DNA of 64,000 nucleotides, from the NCBI GenBank assembly GCA_964439935.1, contig CAYTPW010000009.1, positions 1 to 64,000 of the forward strand, given 5' to 3'. The notes below the pieces were generated by a model. It made no database searches. It was not told the origin of the DNA and saw only the letters and a list, made by a program, of their open reading frames with translations. The position numbers and the translations under genes are program-made. Numbering within the stretch: the first letter of the stretch is position 1; the number at the start of each line of letters is the position of its first letter. Shown here in pieces: positions 27,261 through 35,458 of this stretch. This stretch comes from JABMQW01 sp964439935. Lineage in GTDB: Bacteria > Fidelibacterota > Marinisomatia > Marinisomatales > TCS56.

Positions 27261-28013
27261 TTATTTATACAATATTTTCTGCAATTGCTTATCACTGGCA
27301 ATTTCAGCAGCATCGCATCCATATTGAAAAATTCTAACTGGTTTTTCACCAATGATGGCTATTTGTGAATTAACAATTTGCAGGATACTGCCTTCATACA
27401 ATCCAACAACCGGGACATGCTTATTAACGGTAATAAATTCATTCAAACGGTCCGCCCGTGATTCACCACCGTGCCCTTCTGGTTTGGCATCAATAAAATG
27501 GGGATTGATCTGAAAAGGAACCAAACCCAGTGCTTCCAGGCTGGGAGGATTGACAATCGGCATATCATTGGTGGTCATAATTGTTGGACAGGCCAGATTG
27601 GAACCGGCACTCCAGCCCAAATAGGGTTTACCACTGGATATTGCCTGTCTAATCGGTTCCAATAATTCATAGCGATATATTTCATGTAACAGCTGAAACG
27701 TATTCCCGCCACCGACCATGATGGCATCCGCGATTTGAATGGCTGCTGTTTTATCAGTCTGGTCATGTAATGCGATGATATCATATCCCATCTCGTCAAA
27801 TCGCTGCCGGACTTTATCTGCATAATCCTGGTAAGAGATTGAAACACCGGCAAAAGGTAGAAAAATGATTGTCTTTATTGATGAGCCTAAAAATGCCTTA
27901 ATGATTGGTTCGGGATACGCCAGGAATGATTCACCATAATTAGTAGAATTGCTCATCAACAGGAGACGATTATGAGCATATTGATCTTGACCGGCCATTC
28001 TCCCCTGCTCCAT
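27261..28013 (-). CDS. pepE: Peptidase E (alpha-aspartyl dipeptidase), S51 family
   Basis: Cytoplasmic enzyme that hydrolyses dipeptides with an N-terminal aspartate. The 250 residues have RLLLMSNSTNYGESFLAYPEPII at the start of the fold. The nucleophile motif is YLGWSAGSN with Ser135, and QINPHFIDAKPEGHGGESRADRL carries a conserved His and Asp/Glu. ATG 27998, with GGAG nine bases upstream, would give a 245-residue form. It lies 21 bp after the divergent PurL-like gene at the tail of the recA-recX operon. Confidence 0.92.
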   Translation of the reverse strand: MEQGRMAGQDQYAHNRLLLMSNSTNYGESFLAYPEPIIKAFLGSSIKTIIFLPFAGVSISYQDYADKVRQRFDEMGYDIIALHDQTDKTAAIQIADAIMVGGGNTFQLLHEIYRYELLEPIRQAISSGKPYLGWSAGSNLACPTIMTTNDMPIVNPPSLEALGLVPFQINPHFIDAKPEGHGGESRADRLNEFITVNKHVPVVGLYEGSILQIVNSQIAIIGEKPVRIFQYGCDAAEIASDKQLQKILYK

Positions 28014-28033
28014 TACTTGATAATTATCATGTT

Positions 28034-30022
28034 TTATTTAGTTAATCCGGGTAGACGGGACCGGATTTCAGAAACCGGTAAATCGATTAAATCGTTGAAG
28101 GTAAACCGACCGTCATCGGTAACTCGTCCAATCGTAGTGGATGGAACTCCGACATTCATGCATATACGCTCAAATTCCATAAGATCATTCTCGCCCAATG
28201 TAATCAGTACTACCCCCTGTGACTCACCAAAAAGGAGCTCAGCCGGTAGCAGTTTTCGTGACAGATGAACCCGCGCACCAAGCTCTTCCTGAGCATAAAC
28301 CAGATTATTGGCAATCGCCGCAACCAGTCCACCCCGTCCAATACTATAAGCTGATTTAACGAATTTTCCCTCAATTCCTTGGATTATGGTTTCCTGCAGA
28401 CGCCGTTCCATTCCGAAATCCAGAGTCGGTAATACACCGGCTGAGGAATTATGAAATACCTGCATATATTTTGATCCCCCCAATTCACCACGCAAACTAC
28501 CCAATATGGAAATAAAATCGCCACTATCCTTGAATACAGTAGTAACCGGCTCGCTGTTAGAGCTCATTGATCCAATTAGTCCAATCGTTGGTGAATATTG
28601 TTGAGTTATTTTTACCGGACCCGAATAAATGCTCAATTGCTGCAATCCCAGCTGGTGACAGGCACTTGAAATTCCCCTAATAACCTGACTGAAATTTAAG
28701 AGGTTATCAGCTGCCAGATCCTGATTACAGAGAATATATGCTGTAATCCCATTAGCTTTGCCCCCGTTGCAAGCCATTCTGCGAACCATTTTAGCAATCA
28801 AAATCGTCACTGACAATTGCGGATCCAGTGCTGTCATCGATTGATTTTGTCCGATATCAAACAAGATGGAAGAATTAGTGATATCCGATGAAATGATTCG
28901 TGCCGGTTGGCCGATATTTCGATCAGTGATATATGCCATTAAATCCAGTAACTGAAGGTTGTAATCTTCTCCATATTTTACTTCGGAGATCGCTCCGGTC
29001 TGCCGTTCAGTTTCTTCAGGAGTAAAAAGAGTTGAGTACTCCTCGATCAAACTCACATCCGGATTGTAAAGGGTTGCCGGGATATGTACCAGTATTTCAC
29101 CATTATTTGTAACTGTAAAATCCAGATCTTCCTTGATGTGTCCGATAGTTTGGAAAGTCAAACTGAAATCGCTTAAAAGTGACAGCAATTCATGCTCATA
29201 CCCGGCTTGAATCTGAACCATGAATAACCGTTCAATGGAAAACAATCGATCGTACATATCATCGGGGGAAACATCTTTTAGCGAAATTTCGATCCCAACG
29301 CCATTGTTTATTAAGAAATCGATGATATCATTGATGCAGTTTCGTGTGGAGACGTCTGCCAAACGGATAATCCATGGTTTTTCGATCAACAACCGTAAAG
29401 CTTTAATAATATTTTTCCGTTGAGCTATTGTTGTCGCGCTACCCGATTTACGGTAAATACCGGTATCTACTGCAACTAAAATTCCTTGACTGGGATTGAT
29501 TGTTCCCACCCGTGACTGAGCAGGAACACCAAGAACCATTAAATCTGCGCTATCTTTTTCACCAGATAAATAGGATCTTCCCGGTATAATCCGCAAATCC
29601 AAGTCACCATATTGTCGTTCTAATTTCCGGATAATGTGCGGTAGTGAAGCAGATTCATTTTCAATTAGATTTCCACCGATGATAGCAGTACTTGGTAACC
29701 ATCGTTTCAGCAACATGTTTAGTACCGAATCATGCAGGGCTACAGGCAGATTCTTCAATGAATTATTTCCATTGATTTCAGTAATATAATCACTATCCAG
29801 TTTCAAGATTGAATTTTCTGATGTGAGGATTTCATCTTGAGCTGTCTGGTTTCGTCTAATCATATCAGCGTAAGGAAACCATTGATAAAATTCATGCCAG
29901 ATATGGGCGACTACCAACTGTTCGTATTCAGTTGGAATCCTACCTAGCGAGTGGCGCAGATATTCCTGCTCGCGTTCAGTAAGCCTGCCACGGGAACCGG
30001 CTTTTTTCGTCACAGTGCTCAT
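28034..30022 (-). CDS. Divergent PurL-like protein (phosphoribosylformylglycinamidine synthase fold) lacking the usual catalytic motifs
   Basis: The 662 residues align in order with large-type PurL (FGAM synthase II). LTEREQEYLRHSLGRIPTEYEQLVVAHIWHEF corresponds to the region that normally ends in WSEHC. Near the middle is RLFSIERLFMVQIQAGYEHELLSLL. The C-terminal part has VFKDSGDFISILGSLRGELGGSKY and LLPAELLFGESQGVVLITL. However, ESHNHPSA and the Gly-rich GGxTGRDGIHGASF of active PurL are absent, and WSEHC is replaced by IWHEF. It is therefore probably not an ordinary FGAM synthase. It lies 8 bp after recX in a tight operon. No other pur gene is in the window. A sequencing artefact is unlikely because the frame stays open throughout. 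The role is unknown. Confidence 0.75.
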   Translation of the reverse strand: MSTVTKKAGSRGRLTEREQEYLRHSLGRIPTEYEQLVVAHIWHEFYQWFPYADMIRRNQTAQDEILTSENSILKLDSDYITEINGNNSLKNLPVALHDSVLNMLLKRWLPSTAIIGGNLIENESASLPHIIRKLERQYGDLDLRIIPGRSYLSGEKDSADLMVLGVPAQSRVGTINPSQGILVAVDTGIYRKSGSATTIAQRKNIIKALRLLIEKPWIIRLADVSTRNCINDIIDFLINNGVGIEISLKDVSPDDMYDRLFSIERLFMVQIQAGYEHELLSLLSDFSLTFQTIGHIKEDLDFTVTNNGEILVHIPATLYNPDVSLIEEYSTLFTPEETERQTGAISEVKYGEDYNLQLLDLMAYITDRNIGQPARIISSDITNSSILFDIGQNQSMTALDPQLSVTILIAKMVRRMACNGGKANGITAYILCNQDLAADNLLNFSQVIRGISSACHQLGLQQLSIYSGPVKITQQYSPTIGLIGSMSSNSEPVTTVFKDSGDFISILGSLRGELGGSKYMQVFHNSSAGVLPTLDFGMERRLQETIIQGIEGKFVKSAYSIGRGGLVAAIANNLVYAQEELGARVHLSRKLLPAELLFGESQGVVLITLGENDLMEFERICMNVGVPSTTIGRVTDDGRFTFNDLIDLPVSEIRSRLPGLTK

Positions 30023-30033
30023 CAAATCACCAC

Positions 30034-30690
30034 TTATTTAGCTTCATTTTGGGACTGTATAACAGTGTTGATTTCTGTCCAGTTATACCCTTTTCGCATA
30101 AGAAAATCGATTATTTTTTTTTGTTGTTTTTTATCTGAGCCAGCCATCGAAATATTCTTTTTATCCAATAATTTCCTGATCAATTCAATTTCTCTGCCAG
30201 CCGGATAATATTCAGTAATTATCTGCTGAATAATAGTGGCGGTTATATGCAGTCGAAATAATTCGGAACTCACTACCCTGGGACCTAAATACTTCAATTT
30301 AATTTTATCTCTACAGAAAGCGCGGCTAAACTCCAGATCATCCAGATACCCTTTATTTTCCAGCCGATCCAAAATTGGTTCGACTTCGGATTTATCCCAG
30401 TTTTTCTGGATCAAGCGCTGTTTCAGTTCTCCACGGCTGCGAGCCCGGTAGCTCAACAGGTTAAGTGCCGAATCCCACAGTTTCTGCTGATCGCTTTGGT
30501 CCAATAAATCATTTATCTGATGCTCGTCAAGATGATCCCCGGGATGAATAGGGTGGGCAAGGAAGATATCTCCCGGCAGGCCGAATACTCGACCATCAGC
30601 CAGAAATATCGTCCGTCGATCGGTACGTCGTCGTTGCTCCTTTACATTGACAACTTTAATCTTCGGAGTGATCTTCCGCTTCCTCTTCAA
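30034..30690 (-). CDS. recX: RecX family regulatory protein
   Basis: RecX binds RecA filaments and modulates their activity. The 218 residues have a basic N terminus, then the RecX three-helix repeats: ALNLLSYRARSRGELKQRLIQKNWDKSEVEPILDRLENKGYLDDLEFSRAF and KLKYLGPRVVSSELFRL. It begins at a TTG 35 bp inside recA and continues across its stop; no ATG is available. Its position directly behind recA, the usual recA-recX order, supports the call. Confidence 0.9.
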   Translation of the reverse strand: MKRKRKITPKIKVVNVKEQRRRTDRRTIFLADGRVFGLPGDIFLAHPIHPGDHLDEHQINDLLDQSDQQKLWDSALNLLSYRARSRGELKQRLIQKNWDKSEVEPILDRLENKGYLDDLEFSRAFCRDKIKLKYLGPRVVSSELFRLHITATIIQQIITEYYPAGREIELIRKLLDKKNISMAGSDKKQQKKIIDFLMRKGYNWTEINTVIQSQNEAK

Positions 30691-31681
30691 TTCCCATAAA
30701 TGCTTTCACCTGGCTGATGACTTTGGCCATAGTATCGGCATTATCCCGGAAGTAACTCTTGGCATTTTCGCGACCTTGACCAATACGTTCATCGCCAAAT
30801 GAATACCACGATCCTGTTTTCTGAACAATATCACCTTTCAGGGCTAAATCAAGTATATCACCTTCATATGAGATGCCGTGCCCAAACATGATATCAAATT
30901 CGGTCTTTTTAAATGGTGGAGCTACCTTATTTTTAACCACTTTCACCCGTACACGATTGCCAACATTTTCACCGCCATCCTGAATTGATGTAATGCGTCG
31001 TATATCCATTCTGATCGAGGTGTAAAATTTTAAAGCACGTCCACCGGATGTTGTTTCCGGGTTACCGAACATAACGCCTATCTTTTCCCTGATCTGGTTA
31101 ATAAAAATAACACAGGTATTGGATTTATGAACAGTACCGGTAAGTTTGCGCAGTGCCTGGGACATTAGGCGAGCCTGCAATCCGATAAACGAATCGCCCA
31201 TTTCACCTTCCAATTCAGCCCGGGGAACCAAAGCAGCGACCGAATCGATTACAATTACATCCAAGGCACCGCTGCGAACAAGTGTCTCAGTGATTTCCAG
31301 GGCTTGCTCGCCAGTGTCAGGTTGTGAAACCAGAAGTTGGTCGGTGTCCACTCCTAATTTTCGGGAATATTCCGGGTCTAAGGCATGTTCAGCATCAATA
31401 AAAGCAGCATAACCACCAGCTATTTGCGCCTGAGCAATTATATGTAAGGCTAAGGTTGTTTTACCACCAGCTTCCGGACCATAAATTTCTACTATTCTGC
31501 CCCTGGGTACCCCGCCAATCCCCAAAGCAATATCAAGTGAAAGACAGCCAGTAGAAATTATATTATCGAGCATCCGGGGTTGATCACTTCCTAATCTCAT
31601 TATCGATCCTTTTCCGAATTGCCGGTCGATCTGGCTGATAGCTAAATCTAATGCACGTTCTTTCTTATCTGTGGCTGCCAT
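30656..31681 (-). CDS. recA: Recombinase RecA
   Basis: ATPase that forms filaments on single-stranded DNA and drives homologous recombination and the SOS response. The 341 residues are the normal length. The Walker A is GPEAGGKTT (residues 68-76), where most RecA proteins have GPESSGKTT. IVIDSVAALVPRAELEGEMGD and QALRKLTG match the family. FINQIREKIGVMFGNPETTSGGRALKFY is the L2 region. AAAGGAGTGATTT precedes the ATG. Confidence 0.98.
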   Translation of the reverse strand: MAATDKKERALDLAISQIDRQFGKGSIMRLGSDQPRMLDNIISTGCLSLDIALGIGGVPRGRIVEIYGPEAGGKTTLALHIIAQAQIAGGYAAFIDAEHALDPEYSRKLGVDTDQLLVSQPDTGEQALEITETLVRSGALDVIVIDSVAALVPRAELEGEMGDSFIGLQARLMSQALRKLTGTVHKSNTCVIFINQIREKIGVMFGNPETTSGGRALKFYTSIRMDIRRITSIQDGGENVGNRVRVKVVKNKVAPPFKKTEFDIMFGHGISYEGDILDLALKGDIVQKTGSWYSFGDERIGQGRENAKSYFRDNADTMAKVISQVKAFMGIEEEAEDHSED

Positions 31682-31684
31682 AAA

Positions 31685-32272
31685 TCACTCCTTTACAGGT
31701 TGTGGTGAAAAATAATGGGTTCCCAAATTGGTATAGATCGGGCCACCCGGTAATAATTCACTGGAAATTAAATGTATACGATCAGTTACTAGGTTGATAC
31801 TATTATACTGCGTTCGTAGAAAAGAATTTATATCAGGGGTATGTTTCTGTGGATATCTGATCCGCGCAATTGTAACATGTGGTTTGAAACGTTCACTTTC
31901 GTCCGGAAAGCCGAATTTGTCCAGCACATTATGGATGAGTCGAACCAGTTCCTGTAATTGCTCTAACTCTCCATCCATACCAAGCCATAAGACACGAGGT
32001 CTGTTAGGTGTCGGGAAGCAGCCAGTACCGGTGATTTTAAAGTTAAGTGGCTGGAATTGCTCAGCCAGATTTTTCAGACGGTAATTAATTTTATCGATCA
32101 ATTTTTCCGGAGTCGGTCCAAGAAATTTTGCGGTGATATGAATGGAATTGGGATTGACCCATTTCAGTTTCGTACGTTTAGCTTCGATAGTCGTTTTTAA
32201 CATCTCCTGAACAGCACTAACCCGTTTAGGTACTGCGAGAGCAATGAATGTTCTAAGTAGTCTTTCAGGCAT
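31685..32272 (-). CDS. thpR: RNA 2',3'-cyclic phosphodiesterase (2'-5' RNA ligase family)
   Basis: Acts on 2',3'-cyclic or 2'-5'-linked RNA ends. The 195 residues from the chosen ATG contain the two HxT motifs of the 2H phosphoesterase family, NSIHITAKFLG and FKPHVTIARIR. ATG 32272 overlaps the cinA stop by 8 bp; a TTG- or ATG-type start a few codons upstream would only add residues. Located between cinA and recA in the same operon. Confidence 0.9.
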   Translation of the reverse strand: MPERLLRTFIALAVPKRVSAVQEMLKTTIEAKRTKLKWVNPNSIHITAKFLGPTPEKLIDKINYRLKNLAEQFQPLNFKITGTGCFPTPNRPRVLWLGMDGELEQLQELVRLIHNVLDKFGFPDESERFKPHVTIARIRYPQKHTPDINSFLRTQYNSINLVTDRIHLISSELLPGGPIYTNLGTHYFSPQPVKE

Positions 32273-33479
32273 TTTCAAGTTCAAGTCTAACAATATTTAA
32301 GGCAATCTGGCTACTCATTGCTTTATTTATCTTGCGATCATAAATGAATTGAAATTTCCGCGTGAAAGACTGTTGAGGACTGGCAAAACCAAAATAAACC
32401 AGTCCTACTGGTTTTGCCTTAGATCCGCCACCCGGCCCAGCAATTCCAGTGGAGGAAATACCAATATCGGCACCAAGATTTTGGCGCACTCCCTCCGCCA
32501 TTGCAATCGCGGTCTGTGAGCTGACCGCACCATGCTCGATCAATGTTTTTTCAGGAACACCAAGTTGCTCCATTTTTACCGCATTGCTATATGCAACAAC
32601 ACCGCCAAGCATATAGTTAGAACTTCCCGGAACCTGTGTTAGACGGTGACTAATCAAACCTCCCGTGCACGACTCAGCCGTAGCAATGGTCAATTTTTGT
32701 TTTGTCAAAAATGATCCGACCACGTTTTCCAGTTCATCCGCATCAAAGCCATAGATATAATCACCAGCACGCTCGATAATCTTGGACTCCAAGTCGTTTA
32801 CAGCTGTGCGATCGTTACTAATCAACCTGATGTCAACACCACCCAACCGTGGAAGCGAAGCAACGCTGACTGTTGGGTATGAATTATATAGATCGGTCAG
32901 CTTTTCCGCCAGGTGCGATTCGATATTTCCAGCAGTACGGATTACCCTGATCTTACCGTTAAAACTAGCTGGCTTGATCAATGGCAGAATCGTTGCATTG
33001 AACATTGCCTTCATTTCTGCTGGTACACCGGGCAGCAGAAATAATCTGTATCGTTCGGATTTAAAAATAGCACCTCGTGCCGAACCAACCGGATTTGGGA
33101 TTATTGAATGACCTGCCGGAACCAGCGCCTGGTTACGGTTTATAGCGCCGATCTTGAAACCACGTCGGGCAAACCGCTCAGTTAATTCCTCCCAGTACAC
33201 CTGATCAAATTCCAGCTCCGCTCCGTATACTTCTGTGATTGTCTTCAGCGTAATATCATCATGGGTTGGACCCAAACCCCCGGTTACAATCAATTCCCGG
33301 ACATGTTCTGGCACCGAATTCAGCGCTGCTTTAATCGATTCAGTGCTATCACCGATAGACAGATGCCAGACTGGTGCTCGACCGATAATAGTCAACTCGC
33401 GCCCCAACCAGGAACCATTTGTATCATCGATGAATCCCGTGAGCAGTTCATCTCCCACGGTAATTATCCCTACACTCAT
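32265..33479 (-). CDS. cinA: CinA family protein (competence/damage-inducible; nicotinamide-nucleotide amidase)
   Basis: The 404 residues have an N-terminal MoCF-like domain (SVGIITVGDELLTGFIDDTN...LIVTGGLGPTHDDITLKTITEVY). The C-terminal CinA/PncC domain (LTIATAESCTGGLISHRLTQVPGSSNY ... SSTGIAGPGGGSKAKPVGLVYFG) deamidates nicotinamide mononucleotide. The start overlaps the pgpA stop by 4 bp. Many bacteria place cinA beside recA, as here. Confidence 0.95.
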   Translation of the reverse strand: MSVGIITVGDELLTGFIDDTNGSWLGRELTIIGRAPVWHLSIGDSTESIKAALNSVPEHVRELIVTGGLGPTHDDITLKTITEVYGAELEFDQVYWEELTERFARRGFKIGAINRNQALVPAGHSIIPNPVGSARGAIFKSERYRLFLLPGVPAEMKAMFNATILPLIKPASFNGKIRVIRTAGNIESHLAEKLTDLYNSYPTVSVASLPRLGGVDIRLISNDRTAVNDLESKIIERAGDYIYGFDADELENVVGSFLTKQKLTIATAESCTGGLISHRLTQVPGSSNYMLGGVVAYSNAVKMEQLGVPEKTLIEHGAVSSQTAIAMAEGVRQNLGADIGISSTGIAGPGGGSKAKPVGLVYFGFASPQQSFTRKFQFIYDRKINKAMSSQIALNIVRLELENA

Positions 33480-33937
33480 AACCAGATAAATTTAATCAAG
33501 TGGGTAACTCCCAATGCATATATTCCCGCCAGCAGATCATCGGTCATCACTCCCCAGCCTTTTGGCAAAGTTTGCAGTCGATTGATCGGCCAAGGTTTTA
33601 GAATATCAAATGCTCTGAAAAATAAAAATGCTATCAATCCGATTAGCCAATTTTGTGGCAGGGCTATTAAAGCAAACCACTGCCCTACCCATTCATCCAC
33701 AATAATATATCCCGGATCGTTACTCCTGTGAAAATCCTCGACTTTGGTTGCCGACCAAACGCCGATAAAAAAAAGAATTATTGCCAAACCTATGAAAAGA
33801 GGCCATTCAATCACCGATTGTGGTAAAATCAACCAGGCCAGTACCGCTGCCAGGCTGCCCCAGGTTCCGGGTGCTCCAGGAATCCGGCCAATATTCCCGA
33901 CAGTGGCAACCCACTCGGCCAGCTTAATATTACTCAC
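33476..33937 (-). CDS. pgpA: Phosphatidylglycerophosphatase A
   Basis: Removes phosphate from phosphatidylglycerophosphate to make phosphatidylglycerol. The 153 residues carry the PgpA signatures WVATVGNIGRIPGAPGTWGSLAAV, DPGYIIVDEWVGQWFAL and FRAFDILKPWPI, with several transmembrane helices. The ATG overlaps pgsA's stop by 4 bp, so the two steps of phosphatidylglycerol synthesis are adjacent and coupled. Confidence 0.95.
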   Translation of the reverse strand: MSNIKLAEWVATVGNIGRIPGAPGTWGSLAAVLAWLILPQSVIEWPLFIGLAIILFFIGVWSATKVEDFHRSNDPGYIIVDEWVGQWFALIALPQNWLIGLIAFLFFRAFDILKPWPINRLQTLPKGWGVMTDDLLAGIYALGVTHLIKFIWL

Positions 33938-34530
33938 TGACCGATAGTAAAAAATTGTTTAATAGCACTCCGGTTACTCCTAATATAGGCGATGCCGGTA
34001 ATCACTGTAAAAATAGTCATTATCAATGTAATAACATAAATGAAATTATATTGTACAATCAGTTGAAGAATGAATTTCAATGGTTCAAGATTCAAAGCTT
34101 TCAAACCCAGAAAAACGAGTATGAAGATAATAATTCCAATCTGTGTGCCTGTTTTTGCTTTAGCAATCTTGCTGGTGATCATAATGAATCCCCGCTGGGA
34201 TATTACAATTCGCAGACCGGTTACGAACAGATCTCGGAATACAATTAGGGCAACCATCCAGTATTCGACAACTCCCATTACGGCAAATGATATAAAGGCC
34301 GACGAGACCAGAATTTTATCTGCCAGTGGATCCAAAAATCGGCCGGCTTCGGTCACCTGATCATTCTTGCGGGCTAGATAACCGTCATATGCATCGGTAA
34401 TTGATGCGACAACAAATATAATTAATGCCCAGGTTTTGGCCCAGGGATGATCATAGAACAAGCAAATGATGAAAAAAGGTGTCATTAATATGCGCCCGAT
34501 AGTTAAAATATTTGGCAAAGTCATTAACAT
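33934..34530 (-). CDS. pgsA: CDP-diacylglycerol--glycerol-3-phosphate 3-phosphatidyltransferase
   Basis: Makes phosphatidylglycerophosphate from CDP-diacylglycerol and glycerol-3-phosphate in the inner membrane. The 198 residues contain the CDP-alcohol phosphotransferase signature DAYDGYLARKNDQVTEAGRFLDPLADK (D-x2-DG-x2-AR-x8-G-x3-D-x3-D). Several hydrophobic helices flank it. Overlaps the recR stop by 7 bp; a second ATG at 34524 is an alternative. Confidence 0.95.
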   Translation of the reverse strand: MLMTLPNILTIGRILMTPFFIICLFYDHPWAKTWALIIFVVASITDAYDGYLARKNDQVTEAGRFLDPLADKILVSSAFISFAVMGVVEYWMVALIVFRDLFVTGLRIVISQRGFIMITSKIAKAKTGTQIGIIIFILVFLGLKALNLEPLKFILQLIVQYNFIYVITLIMTIFTVITGIAYIRSNRSAIKQFFTIGQ

Positions 34531-35120
34531 AATGCTGTTCTACCTTCTATTGCTCTAATTAAAGTCGCGTCATCGGTATATTCCAGATCGCTGCCGACTG
34601 GAAGACCGCGCGCCAGCCTGGTGACGTATGCGCCACGTGAATTTAACAATTTAGCCAGATATAATGCAGTGGTCTCACCTTCAACACTGGGATTAGTTGC
34701 TACTATTATTTCACTATCCGCATTTATTCGCGGTAATAAAGAATCAATATTCAAGTCATCCGGGCCGACACCGTCAAGCGGCGATAATACACCTCCGAGA
34801 ACATGATAAATCCCCTGGTAACTATTCGTTCTCTCAAATGCATATATGTCCGCTGGATCTTCGACAATGCAGATCAGGTTTTTATTGCGCTTTGAATCCA
34901 GACAGATCTCACAAGTATTCTGCTCGGTTATTCCGCCGCATACATCGCAAAAGATGATTTTAGTTTTCATCTCCATCACGGCCTGAGCCAGGTTAGCAGC
35001 TGCTTCATCAGACGAGTTCAAAAGGTGAAAAGCCATCCGGCGCGCAGTTTTTCGACCAATACCAGGAAATTTGGCAAACTGCTCGATTAATCGATTTACA
35101 GTGTCTGGTACGAAACCCAC
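34524..35120 (-). CDS. recR: Recombination mediator RecR
   Basis: Helps load RecA onto DNA in the RecFOR pathway. The 198 residues have a helix-hairpin-helix segment (FPGIGRKTARRMAFHLL), a four-Cys zinc finger (CDVCGGITEQNTCEIC), and the Toprim domain (ICIVEDPADIYAFERTNSYQGIYHVLGG). GTG start with GGAGTG upstream. It directly follows ybaB, 3 bp after its stop. Confidence 0.95.
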   Translation of the reverse strand: MGFVPDTVNRLIEQFAKFPGIGRKTARRMAFHLLNSSDEAAANLAQAVMEMKTKIIFCDVCGGITEQNTCEICLDSKRNKNLICIVEDPADIYAFERTNSYQGIYHVLGGVLSPLDGVGPDDLNIDSLLPRINADSEIIVATNPSVEGETTALYLAKLLNSRGAYVTRLARGLPVGSDLEYTDDATLIRAIEGRTALC

Positions 35121-35123
35121 AGT

Positions 35124-35450
35124 TTACACTCCCGGTATCTTTAAGCCTGACAGCATACCGCCGGTAGCGGAATTCATTCTGGTCTGTGATTCTTCCTGAG
35201 ACTTGCGCAATCCCATGTTTACAGCAGAAATAACTAGATCTTCCAGCATTTCAACATCCTCTTCCAACGCTTCCGGCTGGATCTTCAATTCTAAAAGTTC
35301 CTGTTTGCCATTTACCTGCACTTTTACGAGACCACCACCGGCCTCAGCTTCCACGATCAAGTCCTCCAATTCATTCTGTACCGACTCGATTCGTTTCTGA
35401 ACATCCTGGGCTTGTTTTAAAATATTTGTCATATTTCCTTTATTGAACAT
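35124..35450 (-). CDS. ybaB: YbaB/EbfC family nucleoid-associated protein
   Basis: Small DNA-binding protein that is often adjacent to dnaX and recR. The 108 residues have a coiled region (ILKQAQDVQKRIESVQNELEDLIVEAEAGGG), then VKVQVNGKQELLELKIQPEAL and a flexible C-terminal tail. The AGGAGTTAAG site overlaps the dnaX stop. A second in-frame ATG at codon 7 also has AAAGGAAAT upstream. Confidence 0.93.
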   Translation of the reverse strand: MFNKGNMTNILKQAQDVQKRIESVQNELEDLIVEAEAGGGLVKVQVNGKQELLELKIQPEALEEDVEMLEDLVISAVNMGLRKSQEESQTRMNSATGGMLSGLKIPGV

Positions 35451-35458
35451 CTTAACTC

